From Agrobacterium fabrum (GTDB lineage: Bacteria; Pseudomonadota; Alphaproteobacteria; Rhizobiales; Rhizobiaceae), in NCBI GenBank assembly GCA_003241215.1, contig QFOL01000011.1, positions 1-34,892 on the forward strand: a stretch of DNA of 34,892 bases, written 5' to 3'. The notes below the pieces were generated by a model. That model was not told the origin of the DNA and did not search any database. It worked only from the letters and a program-made list of their open reading frames with translations. The position numbers and the translations under genes are program-made. Below, one piece after another: positions 1-7,227 of the stretch (position 1 is its first letter; each line of letters begins with the position of its first letter).

Positions 1-30
1 CTTCGGACCCGTGTAATGGAGAGGAATAAA

Positions 31-471
31 ATGCGGTATCTGCACACGATGGTTCGCGTCAAAGACCTTGGCGAATCACTTAAATTCTATGTCGACCTGT
101 TGGGTCTCACGGAAATACGCCGAATCGAAAACGAAAAAGGCCGTTTCACTCTGGTGTTTCTTGCCGCGCGTGACGACATTGCTGCCGCCAGGGAAAAAAA
201 GGCGCCAAGCCTCGAGCTCACCTATAACTGGGACACTGAGGACTATACCGGCGGACGCAACTTCGGCCATCTGGCCTATGAGGTCGACAATATCTATGAC
301 TTCTGCGCCCGTCTCCAGCAGAACGGCGTCGTCATCAACCGGCCGCCGCGCGATGGGCATATGGCCTTCGTGCGCTCTCCGGATGGCATTTCCTTCGAAA
401 TTCTGCAGAAGGGCGAAAGCCTCGCACCAGCCGAACCGTGGATATCTATGCAGAATACCGGTTCCTGGTAG
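31..471 (+). CDS. gloA: Lactoylglutathione lyase (glyoxalase I)
   Basis: Glyoxalase I isomerises the hemithioacetal of methylglyoxal and glutathione to S-lactoylglutathione in the cytoplasm, the first step of methylglyoxal detoxification. The 146-residue product is a single VOC-fold protein of normal length for the bacterial Ni/Zn enzyme. It opens with MRYLHTMVRV, and the four expected metal ligands can be aligned with E. coli GloA: His5, the Glu of LELTYNW, the His of FGHLAYEVDN and the Glu of SFEIL near the C-terminus. An in-frame ATG lies 15 nt upstream, but the chosen ATG has a GGAGAGG six to seven bases before it and matches the family N-terminus. It appears monocistronic; the next start is about 155 bp downstream. 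Confidence 0.93.
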   Translation: MRYLHTMVRVKDLGESLKFYVDLLGLTEIRRIENEKGRFTLVFLAARDDIAAAREKKAPSLELTYNWDTEDYTGGRNFGHLAYEVDNIYDFCARLQQNGVVINRPPRDGHMAFVRSPDGISFEILQKGESLAPAEPWISMQNTGSW

Positions 472-627
472 CAATTTTCCGGTGGGTAGCGGCGTTTTCG
501 GGCGCTCTTGCCTTGTCCGGATGGGATGAGGCATAGTCCGCGAATCAAAACGGCTGGTTCCGTTTTGGGGAAGCACACGATTCCGTTCCCGTGCTGCCGT
601 TGGAAATGCAAGATACGGAGGCCACTC

Positions 628-1902
628 ATGAAAACTGTCGAGAGCGCGAAGGGACGTCTTGTCCGTCAGCGTCTTGTCGTCGCGGTTTCGCTGCTCGGGC
701 TTTCCGGATGCGTTTCGGCGGTGACCGACGATGAGATGGCCGCCAGTACCAAGAAGCCGGAAATTGCCGCACAACAGACGCCGCAAACCGCCGCTTCGGC
801 CGCGGCCACTCCCGCGGCCGGTGCGCAGCCGGGGCAATATGTGGATCCGGCCGTGGCATCTGCGGCCGGAGCGGCGACGCCCGCCCAGCCGCAGGCGTCG
901 GGCGGCCCGGCGCAGGCCTATGGCGCCGCCCCCGATATCGGTGGCTTGACGACGCAGCCGACAGCGATTTCCGCCGGGACAACCAGCATCTATTCCACCG
1001 CATCCGCAGCCGTGCCCGCCGGTGCGGCGGGGGCGCCAGGCACGGCCGCCGCCACGGGTGCTCCTTCCCAGAAAATCATTCCCGCCGTCAGCAGCGTCTA
1101 TTCGGCGCCGGTGCAGGCGGCGCAACCTCAGCCTCAGCCAATCTCCGCGCCTGTCCAGGCTCCGGCGACCGCTCAGGCGCCGGTGGAACAGCGCAGTGAA
1201 AATCGTCAGCCTGCCGCCGTTCCTGTGCCGCAGCCGGAGCAGGTCGCTGCTGCGCAGCCTGCAATCAACGCCGGGGCGACGGGCGAGGGGCAGGAGAGTG
1301 AAGGCAAAGGTGTGACGCTCGCGGCGTTTTTCGCCGGCGCGGCCAAGAAGCGGCTGCCGAAGATGATTGAAAGCGGCACTGCGGGCAAAACGCAGGTCGC
1401 CGCCTTGCCCGGAGCCGCGGACGGGACGATGGGCATTGCGCTTTCCGGCCGCTCGATGATGTCCGACGAATTCGATGACGCCCATCTCGATGAAGAGGAT
1501 GACCAGCCGACCGGCCTGATGAAGCTCGCTTCGCTCTCGGGCCTCACCCGCGTCTCTCCGAACGGGCTTTTCCTGCAGACGGACCGCGTCGAAGTTGGCT
1601 GCTTCAAGCCGGAACTGGTGCGGATGATCAAGGATGTGGAGCGCCACTATAACAGCCCTGCGATCGTCACCTCGGGCTATCGTCCGCCGAAGGGCATAAG
1701 GCAGGGCTCCAAGCACTATACCTGCGATGCCGCCGATATCCAGATCAAGGGCGTCTCCAAATGGGAACTCGCCACCTATCTGCGTTCCCTGCCGGAACGC
1801 GGTGGCGTCGGCACCTATTGCCACACCGAATCGGTCCATATGGACACGGGTGAGCCAAGAGACTGGAACTGGCGCTGCCGCCGTACCGCTCCGCGCAGAT
1901 GA
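628..1902 (+). CDS. M15-type peptidase-like lipoprotein with long Ala/Pro/Gln linker
   Basis: The 424-residue product begins with a basic N-terminus, a hydrophobic stretch and an LSGC lipobox (Cys28), so it should be a lipoprotein; no Asp follows the Cys at +2, which by the E. coli rule favours the outer membrane. Residues about 35-300 are low-complexity, rich in Ala, Pro, Gln and Ser. The C-terminal ~120 residues are a Peptidase M15 (DUF882/YcbK-like) domain: SGYRPP, then His363...Asp370 and His404 in a VHMD motif, matching the usual HxxxxxxD...H zinc site. Family members cleave or bind peptidoglycan stem peptides; the exact reaction is not known from the sequence. An ATG 120 nt upstream is in frame, but the chosen one has ACGGAGG seven bases before it and places the signal peptide at the N-terminus. 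Confidence 0.85.
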   Translation: MKTVESAKGRLVRQRLVVAVSLLGLSGCVSAVTDDEMAASTKKPEIAAQQTPQTAASAAATPAAGAQPGQYVDPAVASAAGAATPAQPQASGGPAQAYGAAPDIGGLTTQPTAISAGTTSIYSTASAAVPAGAAGAPGTAAATGAPSQKIIPAVSSVYSAPVQAAQPQPQPISAPVQAPATAQAPVEQRSENRQPAAVPVPQPEQVAAAQPAINAGATGEGQESEGKGVTLAAFFAGAAKKRLPKMIESGTAGKTQVAALPGAADGTMGIALSGRSMMSDEFDDAHLDEEDDQPTGLMKLASLSGLTRVSPNGLFLQTDRVEVGCFKPELVRMIKDVERHYNSPAIVTSGYRPPKGIRQGSKHYTCDAADIQIKGVSKWELATYLRSLPERGGVGTYCHTESVHMDTGEPRDWNWRCRRTAPRR

Positions 1903-1911
1903 TCTCCCGGT

Positions 1912-1954
1912 CGGGCTTGCCGGAATATTAGACCCGGCGCTGCCCGCTTATTTT
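1912..1954 (+). terminator. Probable terminator of the M15 lipoprotein gene
   Basis: Nested stem nine bases after the stop codon: CGGGC (1912-1916) pairs with GCCCG (1942-1946) and GCCGG (1919-1923) pairs with CCGGC (1934-1938), followed by a short TTATTTT tract. The T-run is imperfect, so efficiency is uncertain. The rest of 1955-2113, between convergent genes, shows nothing recognisable. Confidence 0.45.
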
Positions 1955-2113
1955 CACTGCCGTCTCAAAATGCATTCAGCTTCGTGGAAAAGGCGGCCCG
2001 GCGGCGGATGGAGCAGGGCGGCCAGCCTATTGGCCGGGCGATTGGCAGGCTCAATCCGCAGGGCAGCGGATCGTAGCGGGTGCGGTATCGCCTGTCCGCA
2101 TCACTCCAGGGGT

Positions 2114-3424
2114 TCAGGCTGGTTCCGGTTTCCCCTTGGGGCGCTCTTCGTCCTCGACGAGGCCGGCATTCGCCTGCAGATGCAGGCCGATCACGGCAAC
2201 GATAAAGAAAAACCAGACAAAACCGGCGCTCAGCAGGACGATCGTTTCCAGAAATGCGTAAAAGAGCACGTAAAGCCAGACGCCGACATAAAGCCGTGTC
2301 AGCGGGCTCTTGCGCGTCGTCTCATCCATTTTGCCAAGATAATGAAGCGGCAGAAGATAAATCCACACCAGCACCAGCACCAGGCCGGGCACGCCGCCCG
2401 CAAGCACAAGGTCGAAATAGCCATTATGTGCAGCCGGAGCGGTCGCCGCCCAACTGTTGCTTTCAATGAAACTCGACATCAGGGCATCACTGCGCCAGAA
2501 GGCCTGATAACCGTATCCGAGGATCGGTCTCTCACGCATATAATCTATGGCGATGGTCCAGATATCGGTTCTGCCCGTGAAGCTGGCGTCGATCCCCATG
2601 CGGGTCAGCATCTGCGAAAACACCGGATCGACTGTGGTGCCGACGACCACGACGGCGAAAACCACCATCAGCAGCGTCACGACCGTGTAGCGCCATCGGG
2701 GCCAGCGCACGATGAACCAACCCGTGCCAATGATGATAGGCATCAGCCCAAGCGCCGTCTTGCCGCCCGACTTGACCAGAAAGATCAGCGACAGGATGAG
2801 AACCATCAGCCCTCCGAAAAAGGACCAGCGTTTGCAAAGGTAGATTCCGATGATGATCAGCACCGACATGATCGAGGCGGCTTCGTTCTTGTGATTGAAG
2901 ACGCCGCGCCAGTTGCCCGCGAGAAACGGCTCCAGCGCGTCGCTGGCCTGATGAATTGACCGTGCGGGTAAAGCGACGATACCGAAATAACACAGGAACA
3001 GGATAAGCCACACGCAGGCGGCCAGCATCGTGGTGAAATGCCTTTCCGTGCGCGGCAATTGCAGAAAGCAGCTGGCAAGGACGGAGATGATGGCGCACAT
3101 GGCGAGCCGCCGCAATGAAAACGTCGGTGCTTGCCCGACTATCGAGGTGAAGGCATACCAGCCGAAGATCGCCGTCATCAGCAGACGTGGTGTGAAGACG
3201 AGCGAGAACGAGCGTTCCTTCGCCATGAAAGTCACGAAACAGAAAAGCAGGGTGATCGCGGTTAGCTGATTGACCAGGTTGGAACCGGCCGCCATGGCCG
3301 ACCCTTGATAGGTCGACGAGAGCGAGACATAGGGCAAGAAGCCGACCGTGAAGTAGAAGAACGTCACATAAAACAATATGTCCCGCCAGTAGCCACGCCC
3401 CTGTTCTTCGTGCACTGCATCCAT
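2114..3424 (-). CDS. O-antigen ligase / Wzy-like polysaccharide polymerase
   Basis: A 436-residue integral membrane protein with about ten to twelve hydrophobic segments. Near residue 300 is GRTDIWTIAIDYM followed by ILGYGYQAFW, then AAHNGYFDLVLAGG, the typical layout of the O-antigen ligase / ExoQ / Wzy_C family (PF04932), with the periplasmic loop and conserved His in the HNGYF region. Such proteins polymerise or ligate undecaprenyl-linked glycans on the periplasmic side. Which polysaccharide is involved cannot be told, since no glycosyltransferase lies nearby. The start is ambiguous: an ATG nine codons upstream (3451) has no clear ribosome site, while the chosen ATG follows a GGAAGAG by 11 nt. 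It is divergent from the acyltransferase gene at 3939. Confidence 0.8.
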   Translation of the reverse strand: MDAVHEEQGRGYWRDILFYVTFFYFTVGFLPYVSLSSTYQGSAMAAGSNLVNQLTAITLLFCFVTFMAKERSFSLVFTPRLLMTAIFGWYAFTSIVGQAPTFSLRRLAMCAIISVLASCFLQLPRTERHFTTMLAACVWLILFLCYFGIVALPARSIHQASDALEPFLAGNWRGVFNHKNEAASIMSVLIIIGIYLCKRWSFFGGLMVLILSLIFLVKSGGKTALGLMPIIIGTGWFIVRWPRWRYTVVTLLMVVFAVVVVGTTVDPVFSQMLTRMGIDASFTGRTDIWTIAIDYMRERPILGYGYQAFWRSDALMSSFIESNSWAATAPAAHNGYFDLVLAGGVPGLVLVLVWIYLLPLHYLGKMDETTRKSPLTRLYVGVWLYVLFYAFLETIVLLSAGFVWFFFIVAVIGLHLQANAGLVEDEERPKGKPEPA

Positions 3425-3451
3425 AAGGGGTTGTTCTCTTCCTGTTTCCAT

Positions 3452-3938
3452 GGCTGCGCAGACGGTGTCCGAACTTGTCCCGATTACATGAATATCCTGC
3501 AGAAATGCTATTTTTTAGTTATGTGTAATGCACGGAATGATAGTGATCCGTCGTCGGAAATATCGGGATTTTACGCTGGAGCAGGGTCATTCAATGTTCC
3601 GTTCTACTTCGTTCTGAACCCGTCGGCGGGAGGGGTCCGGCCGGGATACCAGATCCTGAAGACTATGCCGACACTATCAAAATCGACGATGTCGCGGCAT
3701 ATAAATGTCCGTGAACAGGATGGTTACGCAATGGCATATGCGACGGTTGTTTCCAGGGCGAATATCTATGGCCGGCGGGTTCGTCAGATTTTAAGTATTT
3801 TTTGAACATATACATCATCAATCCTTGCAAGCATCGTAATTAGGGTAATTCCGTGACTTTTTCGATATGGTGTGACCCGCCGCCTCCGTCTGTATTCGAG
3901 GCGAAGGACGTGAACGGCTGAGGACTTCAGGAGCGGCA
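3452..3938. other. Divergent intergenic region, 487 bp, no convincing gene
   Basis: This stretch separates the Wzy-like and acyltransferase genes and is visibly richer in A/T than its neighbours. It should carry both promoters. A frame from ATG 3488 to TGA 3805 (105 codons) exists but lacks a Shine-Dalgarno, has mixed third-position use and resembles nothing I know. Close to the acyltransferase gene, around 3834-3850, is AATTA-GGG-TAATT, an inverted repeat that is also a GTAATT direct repeat. A TTGCAA box with TAATTC 15 bp later (about 3825-3851) could be a weak promoter. Confidence 0.5.
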
Positions 3939-4919
3939 ATGCAAAAGGTTTATTCCATCCAGTTTCTGCGGGCGCTCGCGGCGTTTTCGGTCCTGCTGTT
4001 TCATATAATCGGCGAACCATTTACGATTGGAGCGGCGGGCGTGGATGTCTTTTTTGTCATCTCCGGCCTTATCATGGGATCCTTCGCAACGACGGTGGGG
4101 CCGGGGGCGTTTTTATATCACCGGCTGGTCCGTATCGTGCCCCTATACTGGGCTGTGACCCTGGTAATGTGCGCCGGTGCGATGGCGGGCGTTTTCTCCA
4201 CCTTCACCTTCACCCTCGAACATCTATGGAAATCGCTGCTTTTTGTTCCATATGCCGGCGACAACGGTGAGGTGGTTCCCCTGCTGGTCGTGGGCTGGAC
4301 GCTCAATATGGAAATGTTCTTCTATATTGTATTTGCGCTCGGGCTTGCTCTGCGCGCGCCGCTGGCCGTAACGGTCGGCATCCTGTCCGTGATGGCGATT
4401 CTGGGGCAGGTTTTCGACTGGCAATCCCCCTTCATGCAGACCTGGACATCGCCGCTTTTGCTGGAGTTCCTTGGTGGTCTGCTGCTGTCGCGCTTTATGT
4501 TTCAGGGAATGCAGGCGGGTATCGCAGCGCTTGTCGTGGCATTGACGGGTTTCGTTGCTGCGGCTCTGATAAGCGAGCAATCCGGAATGTTACGCCTGAT
4601 GACGTGGGGCGTACCTGCCTTTTTCCTTGTGGCGGGATGCGTGTGGCTTGAGAATGCCGGGTTCTGGCCCAGACGCTTGTTGAAGCCCGTCGAGATTGTC
4701 GGGGATTCCTCCTATGCGCTTTATCTTCTGCACGGCCTGGTGATTTCGATCGTCCATAAGCTTCTGGCGCCCGGATTTCTTTCCGGGATTGTCATCGTCA
4801 TCGTTGCATTGACCGTGTCGGTCCTTGCGCATTTCCTGTTCGAAAGGCCGTTGATCAAGCTTTTCAGACGCAAGGAGGGGAGCAGGCAGCGCCGGCAAGA
4901 GGCCGTGGCGGCGCGCTGA
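3939..4919 (+). CDS. Acyltransferase-3 family membrane protein (OafA/YrhL type)
   Basis: A 326-residue protein with about ten membrane segments and no extra C-terminal SGNH domain. Family motifs are in order: IQFLRALAAFSVLLFH at the N-terminus with the catalytic-type His, FFVISGLIMG, RLVRIVPLYW and WTLNMEMFFYI. Members (PF01757) transfer acetyl or other acyl groups to sugars of exopolysaccharide, O-antigen or Nod factor at the inner membrane. Together with the divergent Wzy-like gene it suggests decoration of a surface glycan; that link is inference. The ATG has a CAGGAG five bases upstream. A terminator follows directly after the stop. Confidence 0.88.
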   Translation: MQKVYSIQFLRALAAFSVLLFHIIGEPFTIGAAGVDVFFVISGLIMGSFATTVGPGAFLYHRLVRIVPLYWAVTLVMCAGAMAGVFSTFTFTLEHLWKSLLFVPYAGDNGEVVPLLVVGWTLNMEMFFYIVFALGLALRAPLAVTVGILSVMAILGQVFDWQSPFMQTWTSPLLLEFLGGLLLSRFMFQGMQAGIAALVVALTGFVAAALISEQSGMLRLMTWGVPAFFLVAGCVWLENAGFWPRRLLKPVEIVGDSSYALYLLHGLVISIVHKLLAPGFLSGIVIVIVALTVSVLAHFLFERPLIKLFRRKEGSRQRRQEAVAAR

Positions 4920-4926
4920 GGTGAGG

Positions 4927-4960
4927 TTCGGCCGCCGTAAACATGAGGCCGAATCTTTTT
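4927..4960 (+). terminator. Intrinsic terminator after the acyltransferase gene
   Basis: TTCGGCC (4927-4933) and GGCCGAA (4947-4953) form a perfect 7-bp stem with a 13-nt loop, followed by TCTTTTT. It begins seven bases after the stop codon. The remainder to 5149 holds no gene I can support. Confidence 0.6.
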
Positions 4961-5106
4961 CGCTCATCCAATGTGTGACAAGAAGGATTTCGAGGTCTGC
5001 GCGGAGGATGCCTTCCCCGCACGGCCGCAGCTCCGGATACCAGCCTTCGGCAGATGGAAGATCATCTCACCTCTCAGACCATGGAAGACAGGTGCAGGGA
5101 TGATTT

Positions 5107-5120
5107 GCCTGAAATCAGGC
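5107..5120 (-). terminator. Small hairpin downstream of tRNA-Lys
   Basis: GCCTGA-AA-TCAGGC is a perfect 6-bp hairpin about 30 bases past the tRNA 3' end on the minus strand. No good T-run follows in that direction, so it may be a processing or end structure and not a strong terminator. Confidence 0.3.
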
Positions 5121-5149
5121 CGGCTTTATTGTTAAGTGATTGATTTTTG

Positions 5150-5225
5150 TGGTGAGAGCGCAGGGATTCGAACCCTGGACCTACTGATTAAAAGTCAGTT
5201 GCTCTACCGGCTGAGCTACGCTCTC
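5150..5225 (-). tRNA. tRNA-Lys (anticodon UUU)
   Basis: The minus strand folds into a complete 76-nt cloverleaf. The acceptor GAGAGCG pairs with CGCTCTC, the D arm is GCTC/GAGC, and the anticodon arm is ACTGA-CTTTTAA-TCAGT with anticodon TTT at plus positions 5190-5192. The T arm is CAGGG-TTCGAAT-CCCTG. The CCA end is encoded (TGG at 5150-5152 on the plus strand). The anticodon reads AAA/AAG lysine codons. It lies alone between acyltransferase and ccdA genes, and no integrase or duplicated 3' end suggests use as an attachment site. Confidence 0.97.
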
Positions 5226-5262
5226 CCATGTCGGGGCTTGGCTGCCCTTCGGAAGTGCGCGG

Positions 5263-5291
5263 AACATAGGTAGAGCGATCCGTTCGGTCAA
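5263..5291 (-). promoter_or_regulatory. Sigma-70-type promoter of tRNA-Lys
   Basis: Read on the minus strand, TTGACC (-35, 5286-5291) and TATGTT (-10, 5263-5268) are separated by exactly 17 bp, close to consensus. Transcription would start near 5256, giving a leader of about 30 nt before the mature tRNA 5' end. A run of seven T on the same strand lies three bases upstream of the -35 box and could act as an UP-like element. Confidence 0.7.
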
Positions 5292-5507
5292 CCCAAAAAA
5301 AGCGGTTTCGACAATCAATCCGTTTTTTTTTGTCGCACCCCCGAAAAGGTGATTGGAGAGAGGGGGCGGCTGGGGATAAAACCGGCTTCAGGCGTGTCGG
5401 CCAGAGGGGGGAAATCCTTTTGCGGCAATGACATGCACGAAAATGAAGCGTGAAGCGGCGGCGAATCCGGAGAATCGCGGCGGCTTTGCGGGATGCGGAG
5501 TTCTTTC

Positions 5508-6254
5508 TTGTCGATTGCCGATATTTCCCTGTTCAGCGCGCTTCTGGCCGGCGCTCTCTCGTTTCTGTCGCCCTGCGTTCTGCCGCTGGTGCCGCCTTAC
5601 CTCTGTTATATGGCGGGTGTTTCGGTCGAGCAGTTCCGGACGGAAGATACCGCGCCGCGGCCGGAGATTCGCAGGGCCGTGCTGTTTTCGGCCTTCTTCT
5701 TCACGCTCGGTTTCGCCACTGTTTTCGTGGCGCTGGGGGCCGGCGCCTCGACGATCGGCACGCTTCTGCGCCAGAATCTCGACATTCTCGCCAAGATCGG
5801 CGGTTTCATCATCATCCTCATGGGCCTGAATTTCCTCGGCGTGTTCCGCATTGGCCTGTTTTCGCGCGAGGCGCGGTTTCAGGGGGCAGGCAAGCCTGCC
5901 ACCCTGTCCGGGGCCTATGTCATGGGCCTTGCCTTCGCCTTCGGCTGGACGCCCTGCATCGGCCCGGTTCTGGGGGCGATCCTTGGCGTCGCCGCCGCAC
6001 GCGATACGGTGGGCGACGGTGCGGCGCTGCTTGCGGTCTATTCGCTCGGCCTTGCAGTGCCGTTCTGGATTGCGGCTGCCTTCTCCGGTTCCTTCATGCG
6101 TTTCCTCGTCCGCTTCCGCCGCCATCTCGGCCTTGTGGAAAAGCTGCTGGGCGTGTTGCTGGTGCTGACCGGCCTCGCCTTCATGTCCGGTTTTATCACC
6201 AATGTGGCGATCTGGTTCCAGGAGACCTTTCCGATCCTGATGAAAATCGGTTAA
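5508..6254 (+). CDS. ccdA: CcdA-type thiol-disulfide / cytochrome c biogenesis membrane protein
   Basis: CcdA carries reducing equivalents from cytoplasmic thioredoxin across the inner membrane to periplasmic thiol proteins used in cytochrome c maturation. The 248-residue product has about six membrane helices and the two family motifs, each with one redox cysteine: LSPCVLPLVPPY in the first helix and FGWTPCIGPVLGAIL in the fourth. An ATG lies at 5493, but TTG 5508 has a GGAG seven bases upstream, while the ATG has only a poor GCGGG; I favour TTG. It runs 28 bp ahead of the AEC carrier gene on the same strand and may be co-transcribed with it. Confidence 0.88.
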   Translation: MSIADISLFSALLAGALSFLSPCVLPLVPPYLCYMAGVSVEQFRTEDTAPRPEIRRAVLFSAFFFTLGFATVFVALGAGASTIGTLLRQNLDILAKIGGFIIILMGLNFLGVFRIGLFSREARFQGAGKPATLSGAYVMGLAFAFGWTPCIGPVLGAILGVAAARDTVGDGAALLAVYSLGLAVPFWIAAAFSGSFMRFLVRFRRHLGLVEKLLGVLLVLTGLAFMSGFITNVAIWFQETFPILMKIG

Positions 6255-6282
6255 GCCTGCCGCGGAGATTACTGGCAGGGGA

Positions 6283-7227
6283 ATGATCGTGGCCGATATC
6301 GTCGGATTGCTGTTGCCGTTTTTCGGCCTGATCCTCATCGGTTACGGTGCGGCGCGGATCACGAAGCAGCCCGTCGAGGCGATGGGCTGGCTGAACACTT
6401 TCATCATCTATGCCGCGCTGCCGGCGCTGTTTTTCAAGCTTGTCTCGAAAACGCCGGTGGAAGAACTGGCGCGCATGGATTTCGTCGCCGCCAGCCTTGC
6501 CTGCACCTATGGCATTTTCTTGGCTGTGTTCCTGATCGGCCGGTTCGTGCGGAAAAACAGCCTCGCCGAAACGACCATCCAGAGCTTCGCGGCGAGCTAC
6601 GGCAATATCGGCTATATGGGGCCGGGCCTTGCGCTTCTGGCGCTTGGCGAGAAGGCGGCGGTGCCGGTAGCGCTGATCGTCTGTCTGGAAAATGCCGCCC
6701 ATTTCATTGTCGCGCCGGCGATGATGGCGGTTGCGGGCGGTGACAAACGCTCCCCGGCGAAGCTTGCGCTGGATGTGGCGCGCAAGGTCATCACCCATCC
6801 CTTCATCGTGTCGGTGATCGCCGGCTTTCTGGCAGCCTCGCTGTCATGGCAGCCGCCGGAGGCGGTGCAGCGGCTGGTGGATTATCTGGCGCAATCGGCG
6901 GCGCCCTGCGCGCTCTTCGCCATGGGCGTGACGCTGGCGCTTCGGCCGATGAAGCGGGTGCCGGTGGAAATCAGTTACATCGTGCCGGCAAAGTTGATCC
7001 TGCATCCGCTCGCCGCTTATCTCGTGCTCTCTTCGCTCGGGCGGTTCGAGCCGGTGTGGATCTATTCGGCCGTGCTTTTGGCCGCGCTGCCGACCGCGAC
7101 GAATGTTTTCGTCATCGGCCAGCAATATCACGTCTGGCAGGAGCGGGCGTCGGCAACGATCCTGATCTCGACGGTGCTGTCGGTCCTCACGCTGACCGGC
7201 GTGGTGTATTTCATCCAGCCTTTTTGA
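6283..7227 (+). CDS. AEC (auxin efflux carrier) family transporter
   Basis: A 314-residue membrane protein of the Mem_trans family (PF03547), with about ten helices in two halves of five. The N-terminus IVGLLLPFFGLILIGYGAA and the helix with AALPALFFKLVSKTP are typical of the family. Bacterial members export or import small organic acids such as malate or malonate; the substrate here is unknown. ATG 6283 almost abuts the AGGGG motif, so GTG 6289, six to seven bases from it, is a plausible true start. The 3' end overlaps the convergent monooxygenase gene by 17 bp, leaving no room for a terminator between them. Confidence 0.85.
   Translation: MIVADIVGLLLPFFGLILIGYGAARITKQPVEAMGWLNTFIIYAALPALFFKLVSKTPVEELARMDFVAASLACTYGIFLAVFLIGRFVRKNSLAETTIQSFAASYGNIGYMGPGLALLALGEKAAVPVALIVCLENAAHFIVAPAMMAVAGGDKRSPAKLALDVARKVITHPFIVSVIAGFLAASLSWQPPEAVQRLVDYLAQSAAPCALFAMGVTLALRPMKRVPVEISYIVPAKLILHPLAAYLVLSSLGRFEPVWIYSAVLLAALPTATNVFVIGQQYHVWQERASATILISTVLSVLTLTGVVYFIQPF

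Noticed and set aside
76..1839. Long minus-strand frame opposite gloA and the M15 lipoprotein gene
   Set aside because: Antisense shadow in high-GC DNA: Arg/Gly-rich with no domain, while the plus strand has clear gene signatures.
1727..2959. Plus-strand frame across the end of the M15 gene and most of the Wzy-like gene
   Set aside because: Mirror of the minus-strand membrane protein; the translated sequence is hydrophilic and His/Asp-rich, typical of the antisense of a hydrophobic protein.
3488..3805. Frame of 105 codons in the divergent Wzy/acyltransferase gap
   Set aside because: No Shine-Dalgarno before the ATG, codon use unlike the neighbouring genes, low-complexity translation and no recognisable motif; better explained as open by chance in a promoter region.
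4971..5134. 54-codon frame between the acyltransferase terminator and tRNA-Lys
   Set aside because: No ribosome site and no similarity; it ends just after the small hairpin behind the tRNA.
5150..5225. tRNA-Lys as an integration site
   Set aside because: No integrase gene and no second copy of the tRNA 3' end could be seen in the flanks.
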